Source: CAJQQY01 sp045106765 (GTDB lineage Bacteria > Bacteroidota > Bacteroidia > Chitinophagales > Saprospiraceae). From it: a DNA stretch of 64,000 nucleotides. A program made the position numbers and the translations under genes. The notes under the pieces were generated by a model. It worked only from the letters and a program-made list of their open reading frames with translations. It made no database searches and was not told the DNA's origin. Numbering within the stretch: the first letter of the stretch is position 1; the number at the start of each line of letters is the position of its first letter. The stretch covers positions 1 to 64,000 of the forward strand of contig JBGCFD010000154.1 in the NCBI GenBank assembly GCA_045106765.1, in the 5' to 3' direction. Shown one piece after another: positions 26,030-33,802 of this stretch.

Positions 26030-27187
26030 ATGATCTCAATATTTATTAACTCGTTTACATCAGGTGGAGCGGAAAAAGTGGTGCTTACCTTGCTTCAAAA
26101 ATTTAAACAAAAGCAACTGGATTTAGATGTAGTCATTATTGAAAAAGAGCAATTTTATGAATTGCCTCAACATATTTCAAGTACCTATCTAACTGAATTT
26201 GACTCACTAGAAAAAGGACCTTTAAAAATTCCTTACCTTTTTATTTGTGCTCCAAAACTAAAAAGTCATGTGGCAAAAAATAATATAAAAATTGTTCAGA
26301 GTCATTTGCCAAGAGCTATTTTTATTAATGCATTTGCTAAAATGCTTGGGTCAAAACATCATGCACAAGCGATCATTCATGCCCGAATTAATTTCGAAGA
26401 TAAACCTTGGATTTATAGAAAGTTTATCAAATGGATTTACCGAAAAGTTTTATTCCAAATGGATACGGTGATCTCGATTTGTGATGTAATGAAAAATGAA
26501 CAGGATGAATATTTATTGTTAAAAAATCATCCCAACCATCTGAGAATTTACAACCCTCACAATCTTGAGAAGATCAGAAAAATGGCAAAAGAAACGCCAA
26601 CTGATTTTGTTTTTTCTCCAGACAAGAAATATATAATTTGTGTTGGTCGATGGGTAAGTTTAAAAAGATTTGGCGATGTGATTCAAGCACTTAGCCAATT
26701 GAAAAATGAGAAAGTGGAATTAATTTTTATTGGAAATGGAGAAGAAGAAATACCGTTGAAAGAAATAGCAAAAAAACAAAAGGTAGAATCTGTTGTCCAT
26801 TTTTTAGGGTACAGAGATAATCCATATCAATACCTTTCACGAGCAGATATTTATGTTTTGTCAAGTGAAACGGAAGGCTTACCTAATATTATCATTGAGT
26901 CTATGGTTTGTGGGACACCGGTGATTTCATCTGATTGTATTTCAGGACCAAGAGAAATTCTTCACCCAACTTCGGATTTAACTGCAATACTAAAAGATAA
27001 AGTCGAACAAGGTACTCATGGAATTTTATACCCAGTTGGAGAAGTTGAATTATTGACCAAAGCAATGAATATGTTATTGAAAAATGAGGATCTATGTAAG
27101 GATCTGATTCAAAAAGGATTTGAAAGAATTGAAGAATTTGATGATGCAAAAATTACACAAAAGTATATTGATACTTTTCCTTCTTGA
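26030..27187 (+). CDS. glycosyltransferase family 4 (GT-B)
   Basis: A 385-residue cytoplasmic or membrane-associated sugar transferase. The N-terminal half begins with the acceptor-side loop SGGAEKVVLTLL. The C-terminal half carries the GT4 donor-site signatures: CVGRWVSLKRFGDVIQAL, IGNGEEEIPLKE, YLSRADIYVLSSETEGLPN and the E-x7-E motif in SETEGLPNIIIESMVCGTPV. It most resembles transferases that add a hexose or N-acetylhexosamine from UDP- or GDP-sugars to a lipid-linked repeat unit. Donor and linkage cannot be read from sequence. It is the last plus-strand gene before a long palindrome and the oppositely oriented gene at 27336. Confidence 0.9.
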   Translation: MISIFINSFTSGGAEKVVLTLLQKFKQKQLDLDVVIIEKEQFYELPQHISSTYLTEFDSLEKGPLKIPYLFICAPKLKSHVAKNNIKIVQSHLPRAIFINAFAKMLGSKHHAQAIIHARINFEDKPWIYRKFIKWIYRKVLFQMDTVISICDVMKNEQDEYLLLKNHPNHLRIYNPHNLEKIRKMAKETPTDFVFSPDKKYIICVGRWVSLKRFGDVIQALSQLKNEKVELIFIGNGEEEIPLKEIAKKQKVESVVHFLGYRDNPYQYLSRADIYVLSSETEGLPNIIIESMVCGTPVISSDCISGPREILHPTSDLTAILKDKVEQGTHGILYPVGEVELLTKAMNMLLKNEDLCKDLIQKGFERIEEFDDAKITQKYIDTFPS

Positions 27188-27201
27188 TGAGGAGTTAGGT
27201 G

Positions 27202-27345
27202 CCGAGGGATTGAATATCGAATATCGAACAAGGATTTGAGATTTGAGAAGTTTGACGAAACCTCTCATAGAAAATACAAAACTAATATCGTCAAACTTCT
27301 CAAATCCTTATTCGATATTCGATATTCAATCCCTCTCACCCTCGG
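27202..27345. repeat. long imperfect inverted repeat between convergent genes
   Basis: The arms 27202-27258 and 27288-27345 pair over about 55 bases with small interruptions: GAGGGATTGAATATCGAATA on the left returns as TATTCGATATTCAATCCCTC on the right, followed inward by the matching AAGGATTTGA and GAGAAGTTTGACGA blocks. The loop is about 29 bases. Sequences of the form GAATATCGAATATCGAAC recur between genes in many Bacteroidota, so this is probably a dispersed intergenic palindrome. It could also work as a bidirectional terminator; its right arm ends inside the 3' end of the 27336 gene. Confidence 0.8.
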
Positions 27346-28904
27346 ATCATTCCATCAATAATCGTCAATCCATTTTGATGATTAAAGGAATGAACTCGAT
27401 GTAAATTTTTGTCCCAATCAGGACGGATGTTGGATAAATGTTTTTCTTGATATTCCGTTTCAGAAAGGATTTCAATTTCATTAAAATTAAACCCAAATCC
27501 ATAAACTTTTGAACAATCTTGCGACGGGCGAATCAATTTTCCATTTTCCCAAAAAAGATTCCCCGCAGGACGTGCTCGACGAACATCTGAAACAATTGGA
27601 TTTTTTGGATGAGCAGTCCACTCTGAAGTGAGTGGAGAATCAGCATAAAAAAGATATAGTTCATCATCTAAACTACTGCCTTCATTTTCAACCATATTGG
27701 TGAACATCCACCATTTATTTTGGTGAAAAAGTAAGGTGGAATCTGCTGCAACAACATTGGTCATTAAGTCCATTTTGTATTGCCATTGAAGCGGAAAATT
27801 AGTGCATTCAAAAAGTTGAATGTTGTGAGCCGAAAAAGATTCGGGAATCATATATAACTTTTCCCAAAACTCAAAAAGAAAAGGGTAGGAGAGATGATAA
27901 GGTAATTCTAATACTTTTTGAGGTGGAGTAATTTCGCCATTTTTTAGAATTTCCAAAACCGAGATATATCCTTTTTCGGTAGAGAATGGAAGTTCTTCAA
28001 GGAAGACAAAATGTTTACCTTCGTCGTTCCAAAGAAAAGGATCCGCCCAAAACTTGTCTTTAGATGGAATGAGTTTTTTGAATTCAGAAAACTCTCGAGA
28101 AGGACTTTTTCCTAATCGAAATAATAAAATCCATTGTCGAGTAAATCTAAGGTTATCAATTTTTCTTTTGACTAAAAAGCCGAAGTGTAAAAAGAGATTT
28201 TTTAGGTTTTGAAAAAATGTAGGAGCATTGTTTTTTTTTGAAAAATCAAAGGATGAATTATTATTCTGAGTATTCATTTTTTTTAAAAAATCAACTTCGC
28301 TAATTCGAGATAGCTCTCCCAAAACGCGAGAGACAAAAGAGGAAATTTTCCATGCTTGTTCATTTTGAGAAAGAGTTAAGGAATAAGCATGAGGCATCGA
28401 CCAAGATTGATAAACAATTTTTGCAGGGCTATCTGTACTTAATTTTATATGCAAGGCAGTAGTAGCTGTTTCTTGTTTTTGAAAAAATGCGGAGTGTCCA
28501 ATGAGTTCGTCACAAGTTGTTTCAAAATCTGATGAACCAAAAGTATAAAACCAAATTCCCAGACGAGATTTAGCATATAAATTTGTTGGAGGAATATGTT
28601 CGCTTAGCCAAATGATGATATCACAATCAATTAAATCATCAGATGAATCATTTTCAAAAAGATCTATTTTTGGAAAAAGTGATTGGATGTTTTTTTTAGA
28701 AAAAGCATCTGGTGAAGGCTTAAATAATTTTGCATCTAATTTTCGATGTAGTTGGCAAATTGAATTTTTAGAAAGAGTAGGTTTTGAATTTTTTGATAAA
28801 TAAAACAAAATAATTTCAGCGGAAGAAGATAATTGAATCTTTTCCAATAAAGTGAATTTCCAAGCTGGGATCTCGATTGAATCGAGGGCGATAATTATTT
28901 TCAT
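27336..28904 (-). CDS. GINT1-like beta-propeller domain protein, probable carbohydrate-modifying enzyme
   Basis: A 522-residue protein encoded against the direction of the surrounding locus. Residues 1-220 are poorly conserved and begin like a small alpha/beta domain (MKIIIALDSIEIPAWKFTLL). From about residue 265 on, the sequence shows a five-bladed GH43-like propeller as in the N-terminal domain of plant glucosamine inositolphosphorylceramide transferase and its bacterial relatives: KFWADPFLWNDEGKHFVFLE, SYPFLFEFWEKLYMIPES, AADSTLLFHQNKWWMFTN and RRARPAGN...LIRPSQDCSKVYG. Bacterial proteins with this domain occur in polysaccharide loci, often beside formyltransferase-like domains. No signal peptide is seen, so it is probably cytoplasmic. 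Its reaction is unknown. Confidence 0.7.
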   Translation of the reverse strand: MKIIIALDSIEIPAWKFTLLEKIQLSSSAEIILFYLSKNSKPTLSKNSICQLHRKLDAKLFKPSPDAFSKKNIQSLFPKIDLFENDSSDDLIDCDIIIWLSEHIPPTNLYAKSRLGIWFYTFGSSDFETTCDELIGHSAFFQKQETATTALHIKLSTDSPAKIVYQSWSMPHAYSLTLSQNEQAWKISSFVSRVLGELSRISEVDFLKKMNTQNNNSSFDFSKKNNAPTFFQNLKNLFLHFGFLVKRKIDNLRFTRQWILLFRLGKSPSREFSEFKKLIPSKDKFWADPFLWNDEGKHFVFLEELPFSTEKGYISVLEILKNGEITPPQKVLELPYHLSYPFLFEFWEKLYMIPESFSAHNIQLFECTNFPLQWQYKMDLMTNVVAADSTLLFHQNKWWMFTNMVENEGSSLDDELYLFYADSPLTSEWTAHPKNPIVSDVRRARPAGNLFWENGKLIRPSQDCSKVYGFGFNFNEIEILSETEYQEKHLSNIRPDWDKNLHRVHSFNHQNGLTIIDGMIRG

Positions 28905-28983
28905 TGATAAATAGAACGACCGGATTTAGAAGGTCATAAAAATAAAAAAAAATGCAAGCTAAATAAAGTTTGCTGTTATAAAG

Positions 28984-30699
28984 ATGCTACAAACAAAATT
29001 AATTAAAGACGAAGATGCGATTGCTTTATTGACAAATCCAATTTTCCAAAACGAATGGAAAAAATTGGCGACTCAATCTATGGGATTTACTCAATTACAA
29101 GAAGCTGATTTTTTGACGACTTGGTACATACATTATAGTGCTATCTTCTCACCTATTTTTATTTTTTCTCGAAATGAAAAAAATGAAATGGTTGGGCTAA
29201 TTGCTTTAGCATGGCACAAAGAAAAAGAGTATCTCGTACATGCTGGAAATGCTGAATATCATGGATGGTTGGCAACGGAAGAAGTAACAATTCCATTCTT
29301 GAAAGATATGTTCCGAATGGTCAAAGATGGATTAAATGTGGAAAAATGGTCATGGAATTGGATGCCTTCTGGACTTAATGCGGCGAGCCTACAAGCAGCG
29401 GCAAGTGACGAAATGTCTCTTCTCGTGGAAGAGGAAGGCTCTCCGATTTGGCAATTAGATAATGAAGAAAAACTGACGAAATTACTCAAAAGTAGGTCGA
29501 ATAGGTCTAAATTTAATCGCTATAAAAAACGAGGAGAATATCGTTACGAGATCATTACCGAATCTGATCGGATTCGAGAAATTTTAGAAATTGCTCAATA
29601 TCAATGTGACCTTCGACGAGAGGCGATGAACAATAGCCGACCCTTTGCTGAAGATCCATATAAGATAGATTTTTGTTCGGAGTTGATGAATTTTTCTAAC
29701 AAGCTTCATGTGAGTGCGATGTGGTTGGATGATCAATTGTTGGCATTTCATATGGGAGTGGAAGATGGTGAGCGAGTCTGTTTTGGGATGATTAGTTATG
29801 ATCCTTCGGAGAGCAAACAATCACCTGGGACTTTGCTGATTATTGAATTGGCAAAACATCTCAAAGAGTCTGGGTATAAAATTTTAGATATGACTCCTGG
29901 GACAAATTCTTACAAAGATCGGTTTGCCAATTTTTACGAAACATTGTATCGACCAACCATTCATTTTTCCAAAAAATCGTTACTTAAAGCTAAAGTGAAA
30001 AAGTCCATTGCAACGACTGGAAAGAAGATGTTGGCTATGGCGAAAGTAGATGTTCCGACTATGAGGAAGTGGAAAACCAACCTTGGAGAATTACCTTCTA
30101 AATTGAAAAATATTTCTCCCAAAAGTGTTATTTTATCTTTTGGGAATGTATTGTTACAAAAGAATGTTCATTTTTTATATGAGATAGATTTAAAAAATGA
30201 GAAGGTATTTTCTACGACACCTTCAATTCTAAACCAACAAGAATATCTTGACTTATTAAACTACCAAGATAATCAACCTTTTCTCACTCGACGAGATTTG
30301 TTAATTGTTGCATTGGAAAAATTTGCTAAAGGAGACATATTGTTTTCCCAAAGCAATAATGGAAAATTACAATCATTAGGTTGGCTTAAAGAAGTGAAGG
30401 GACCGATGAAATTGGAAGGATTTTCGGAGACAATTGAATTTGGGGAAAAAACGAATTTACTTTCTGATTTCTACTTAGCATCGGATGTGAAACCAGATAA
30501 TTTTGATGAAAATATTTTGACAATGCTAGATTTGGTGAAAATATCAGGCAAGGAAAAAGTTTTGTTGTGGATGAAAAATAAAGAGAAACTTTCGGACGAT
30601 AAATTAGAATCCATGAATATTAAATCATATAAAAAATATACATCTTCGAGTATGTTGTATTTTTTTAAAACTAATAAAGTTTCAAATATAAGTACTTGA
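28984..30699 (+). CDS. CelD/BcsL-type acetyltransferase (GNAT fold)
   Basis: A 571-residue protein. Residues about 10-345 match the CelD/FemAB-like GNAT group found in exopolysaccharide loci: SKFNRYKKRGEYRYEIITE (hinge into the second lobe), LHVSAMWLDDQLLAFHMGV, GMISYDPSESKQSPGTLLI (the acyl-CoA-site region) and DMTPGTNSYKDRF. Such enzymes are thought to acylate sugars or transfer amino acids to them. A further domain (about 370-565) ending LLWMKNKEKLSDDKLESMN could be a second, degenerate GNAT-like lobe or a family-specific extension. It is divergent from the 27336 gene with 79 bases between them, so the two may share a control region. Confidence 0.78.
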   Translation: MLQTKLIKDEDAIALLTNPIFQNEWKKLATQSMGFTQLQEADFLTTWYIHYSAIFSPIFIFSRNEKNEMVGLIALAWHKEKEYLVHAGNAEYHGWLATEEVTIPFLKDMFRMVKDGLNVEKWSWNWMPSGLNAASLQAAASDEMSLLVEEEGSPIWQLDNEEKLTKLLKSRSNRSKFNRYKKRGEYRYEIITESDRIREILEIAQYQCDLRREAMNNSRPFAEDPYKIDFCSELMNFSNKLHVSAMWLDDQLLAFHMGVEDGERVCFGMISYDPSESKQSPGTLLIIELAKHLKESGYKILDMTPGTNSYKDRFANFYETLYRPTIHFSKKSLLKAKVKKSIATTGKKMLAMAKVDVPTMRKWKTNLGELPSKLKNISPKSVILSFGNVLLQKNVHFLYEIDLKNEKVFSTTPSILNQQEYLDLLNYQDNQPFLTRRDLLIVALEKFAKGDILFSQSNNGKLQSLGWLKEVKGPMKLEGFSETIEFGEKTNLLSDFYLASDVKPDNFDENILTMLDLVKISGKEKVLLWMKNKEKLSDDKLESMNIKSYKKYTSSSMLYFFKTNKVSNIST

Positions 30700-31352
30700 T
30701 ATTCAATAACTTGTGGTGTGTGGGATGTTTTCTTTTTTGAGTTGAAATATTTTGAAGAAGGTACGATTTCTTTATTCTAAAATATTAACATACTAAATGA
30801 AAGAACAAAGAGGGATAAGTTTCTTTTTTTCCAAAAATTAACATTATCTTTGTATTAGGTTTATTTTATTTTAATAAATTGGGTTTACATCACTATATGA
30901 TATGTTATTTTAGAAACTAGATTCTAATTTTTTGTAAAAATGGCATAGAAATAATATTTATCCCTACCGAGATTAATTATAAGACTTAAATTCAACTCAG
31001 TTAATCACAAATACACATTATTGAGCTCAAAGAACGCTTTAAATTGAAAGCTCATTTGAATCAATGTCTAGTGTTAATACCTCATTATCCTATACCTCTG
31101 AAATAATTATTAGAAATAACTGAGAAGTTTATAGTTCTCAGTAAATCTAATTGCAATAAAAAAATCAATAGCAAGGAGAATATTAATTTATTTTTTAAAA
31201 AATTATTTGATTTTTCATTGAGAGTCAACGGCATATTTAGAAGGATATTTATTTTATATATAACATAAATATAAAAAATTACATATAAATATTCCGTACA
31301 ACGGAATGGATTTGAGAACACCTTTTACTAACTACATTTACAAAATTACCAA
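30700..31352. other. gene-free leader before the sugar-transferase gene
   Basis: A 653-bp AT-rich spacer that divides the exopolysaccharide locus into two transcription blocks. The only candidate element is TATCTTTG at 30845-30852, a good match to the Bacteroidota -7 box. No convincing open frame or folded RNA was recognised. Confidence 0.5.
30845..30852 (+). promoter_or_regulatory. possible -7 element (TATCTTTG) of the second exopolysaccharide block
   Basis: It matches TAnnTTTG. The surrounding sequence lacks a clear -33 TTTG, and the first gene is 500 bases away, so either the leader is long or a nearer promoter exists. Confidence 0.3.
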
Positions 31353-32765
31353 ATGATCCCCAAAAAACAATATCTCGTATTTAGCCATATAGTGCTTGAG
31401 TTCATTCTACTGAACTTATGTATTATTGCCGTCTTATTTTTAAAAAATCCAGAAGTTTCATTTTTAATCCCAGGAAAAATACTGGAAAATGAGTCATTCC
31501 AATTAGTCTTTGTTTATAATTTAGTTTGGATCGCAATTGTCTTTTTTAATGGAGATAAAGATTTCTATTTAAGTCAAAGCCCTCGAAAACGATTTAAATT
31601 TTTGGCAATTAATATCTTTTTATTTATCGGTATTATTTCGACAGTTGCCATTTTATTTCAAATTGAATTTTATAATCGGACTACTTTTTTATTGCCTATT
31701 TTTGTGTTTTCATTTTTAAATTTTTTCCTATTCAGTTTATTATTTGAATATTATAAAAGGAAAAATGTCAATCCATTTAATTCTAATGTTTTGATGATTG
31801 GAGCAGATAGCCGAAAGTTTGAATTAGAGGATTTTGGAAAAAGAATAAAATCAAAGGGCTATCAAATTGAAGGTTATTTATTGGATAACTTAAATGAAAG
31901 TAAAAGCAATGGTCGTATTGATGTTTTAGGTGAGCTAAAAGATCTTTCTCAAGTTTTAGAAACCAAAAGTGTTGATGAAATTTTTATTGCAACTGCTGCT
32001 TTAAGAACTAAAAATATAAGTTCAGTTATTACCAATGCTGACTATCATGGTGTAAGAGTCAATATAGTTCCCGAGACACCAATGTACTCCTCCAAACTTT
32101 TAAAAACCTATGACCTTGAAGGACTACCGATTTTTCAACATCGGCAATCACCTTTAATGTACTTGCAAAAGGCATTGCTTAAGCGAAGTTTTGATATTGT
32201 TTTTTCTTTGTTGGTTTTGACTCTATTATCACCTGTGTTTTTAGTGATTGCATTGATGATCTGGTTGGATGGAGGTTATGATAAATCTGTTTTTTATAAA
32301 CCACATCGAAAAGGAGAAGCAGATGAGAGTTTTAAATGTTTTAAATTCAGAACAATGTCTGAATGTGATAATCCAAAGAACGGAACTAGATCTACTGTGA
32401 AAAATGATCCAAGAATAACTCGTATAGGTAAGTTCTTGCGTAAATATGATTTGGATGAATTACCTCAGTTTATCAATGTATTAAAAGGAGATATGAGCGT
32501 TGTTGGACCACGTCCTCATCGAACAAATCTTCAAAATGATTTTCGAAAAGTAGTGAACGATTATATGGTTCGACATTATGTTAAACCTGGAGTATCAGGT
32601 TGGGCGCAAGTGAATGGATGGAGAGGTCCAACACAAACAGTTACCCAGAAAACAGAGCGAATCAAACATGACTTGTGGTATATCGAAAATTGGAGTTTTT
32701 GGTTGGATATCAAAATTATTTTCTTAACCGTATTCAGTAGAAAAACTCGACAGAACGCATTTTAG
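31353..32765 (+). CDS. undecaprenyl-phosphate sugar phosphotransferase (initiating transferase, WcaJ-like)
   Basis: A 470-residue polyisoprenyl-phosphate hexose-1-phosphate transferase, which loads the first sugar of the repeat unit on undecaprenyl phosphate at the inner membrane. Four N-terminal helices are followed by a Rossmann-like CoA_binding_3 domain (about 140-270, starting VLMIGADSRKFE), then a membrane-embedded helix and the catalytic bacterial sugar transferase domain: KRSFDIVFSLLVLTLLSP, FKCFKFRTMSE, DLDELPQFINVLKGDMSVVG, the GPRPH segment and KPGVSGWAQVNGWRG. All expected acidic and arginine residues are visible. It probably starts every chain made by this locus. Confidence 0.94.
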   Translation: MIPKKQYLVFSHIVLEFILLNLCIIAVLFLKNPEVSFLIPGKILENESFQLVFVYNLVWIAIVFFNGDKDFYLSQSPRKRFKFLAINIFLFIGIISTVAILFQIEFYNRTTFLLPIFVFSFLNFFLFSLLFEYYKRKNVNPFNSNVLMIGADSRKFELEDFGKRIKSKGYQIEGYLLDNLNESKSNGRIDVLGELKDLSQVLETKSVDEIFIATAALRTKNISSVITNADYHGVRVNIVPETPMYSSKLLKTYDLEGLPIFQHRQSPLMYLQKALLKRSFDIVFSLLVLTLLSPVFLVIALMIWLDGGYDKSVFYKPHRKGEADESFKCFKFRTMSECDNPKNGTRSTVKNDPRITRIGKFLRKYDLDELPQFINVLKGDMSVVGPRPHRTNLQNDFRKVVNDYMVRHYVKPGVSGWAQVNGWRGPTQTVTQKTERIKHDLWYIENWSFWLDIKIIFLTVFSRKTRQNAF

Positions 32766-32942
32766 AAAAGCAATAAGTTCTTGTTTTATTTTTTTATAAA
32801 TAGGGACAAGGATTTATCTTTACTCAAAAATAAAAATCCATCTAAACTGTCTATTGAAATAACCAATTTTTTTTTATCAACCTTTTTTTAAACCTTAAAA
32901 GTCTCTCAAGTTCGCGCTTGTGATTTTTTTAAAAACATTCTG

Positions 32943-33629
32943 ATGGATAATCAAACTTTAAACTTTGAGGAGTTTTTGGCTAACTATGCGCCTGAAATAT
33001 CTCCATTTATTTTCCTAGTCAATTTAGTTTTGACTGGATTACTTGCCTTCATTTTAGGAAGACTTTATGCGAAATATGGTAACTCACTTTCTAATAAAAA
33101 GTCTTTCGCTTCCAATTTTGAATTGATTGCATTGACGACCATGATAATCATTACGATTGTCAAATCTTCTTTAGCGTTATCGCTAGGGTTAGTTGGAGCA
33201 CTATCGATTGTTCGGTTTCGAGCAGCGATAAAAGAGCCCGAAGAGCTGGCTTACATTTTCCTCAATATTGCAATTGGGTTAGGTTTTGGAGCAGATCAAT
33301 GGTTAATTACAATCACAGGTTTCTCTTTTATTACTGTGGTCATTTGGCTAAAAAGCATGATCAAACCTGCGAAAGAAAACAAGAATCTAAACTTTACCAT
33401 TCTTTCTGAGAATCACTTAAATATTTCCTTGGAAAAAATTATTGAGACAATCAATCCTTTTTGCAAAGGCTTGGAACTCAAGCGACTGGATGAGAATAAA
33501 AACTTCATGGAAGCTTCTTTTTTAGTCGAATTCAATGATATGAGTGAATTGAATAAAACTCGAAATGCATTGCGACAATTGGATGATTCTATTCAAATGA
33601 ACTTTTTAGATCACAAAGGAATAATATAA
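32943..33629 (+). CDS. DUF4956 membrane protein
   Basis: A 228-residue protein with four hydrophobic helices (between about residues 20 and 135) and a soluble C-terminal alpha/beta domain of about 90 residues. The DUF4956 hallmark is in the middle: LSLGLVGALSIVRFRAAIKE PEELAYIFLNIAIGLGFGA, where the conserved SIVRFR lies at a helix end. The function is unknown, but in many bacteria this family is encoded beside VTC-domain polyphosphate polymerases and CotH-like proteins; both follow here (33803 and 36360). It may be the membrane component of that system. Confidence 0.88.
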   Translation: MDNQTLNFEEFLANYAPEISPFIFLVNLVLTGLLAFILGRLYAKYGNSLSNKKSFASNFELIALTTMIIITIVKSSLALSLGLVGALSIVRFRAAIKEPEELAYIFLNIAIGLGFGADQWLITITGFSFITVVIWLKSMIKPAKENKNLNFTILSENHLNISLEKIIETINPFCKGLELKRLDENKNFMEASFLVEFNDMSELNKTRNALRQLDDSIQMNFLDHKGII

Positions 33630-33686
33630 AATAGGAGCCGGAGAGCAGTTAGCAGTTAGCAGTAGATCATTAAACAGGTGATTGGT

Positions 33687-33732
33687 GTTTCTCCCAGAGT
33701 TTGAGAATAATATTCTCAACTTTGAGAGAAAC
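33687..33732. repeat. imperfect hairpin in a repeat-rich spacer
   Basis: GTTTCTCCCAGAGTTTGAGA returns as TTCTCAACTTTGAGAGAAAC with few mismatches, about 22 bp per arm. It is flanked by short tandem direct repeats: AGCAGTT to the left (33647-33663) and TACTGAATCCTGAT to the right (about 33754-33782). The whole spacer between the DUF4956 and CotH genes looks like a dispersed intergenic element. Confidence 0.6.
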
Positions 33733-33802
33733 AAGAAGTATCTGATTACTGATCTACTGAATCCTGATTTACTGAATCCTGACGCCTTTTAATAAGGAAA
33801 AA

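Noticed and set aside
31085..31321. Minus-strand 78-residue frame in the leader of the sugar-transferase gene
   Set aside because: AT-rich with mostly Asn, Ile, Phe and Leu, no start context, no family signature.
33640..33790. CRISPR-like array
   Set aside because: Short repeats are directly adjacent without unique spacers of uniform length, and no cas genes are nearby.
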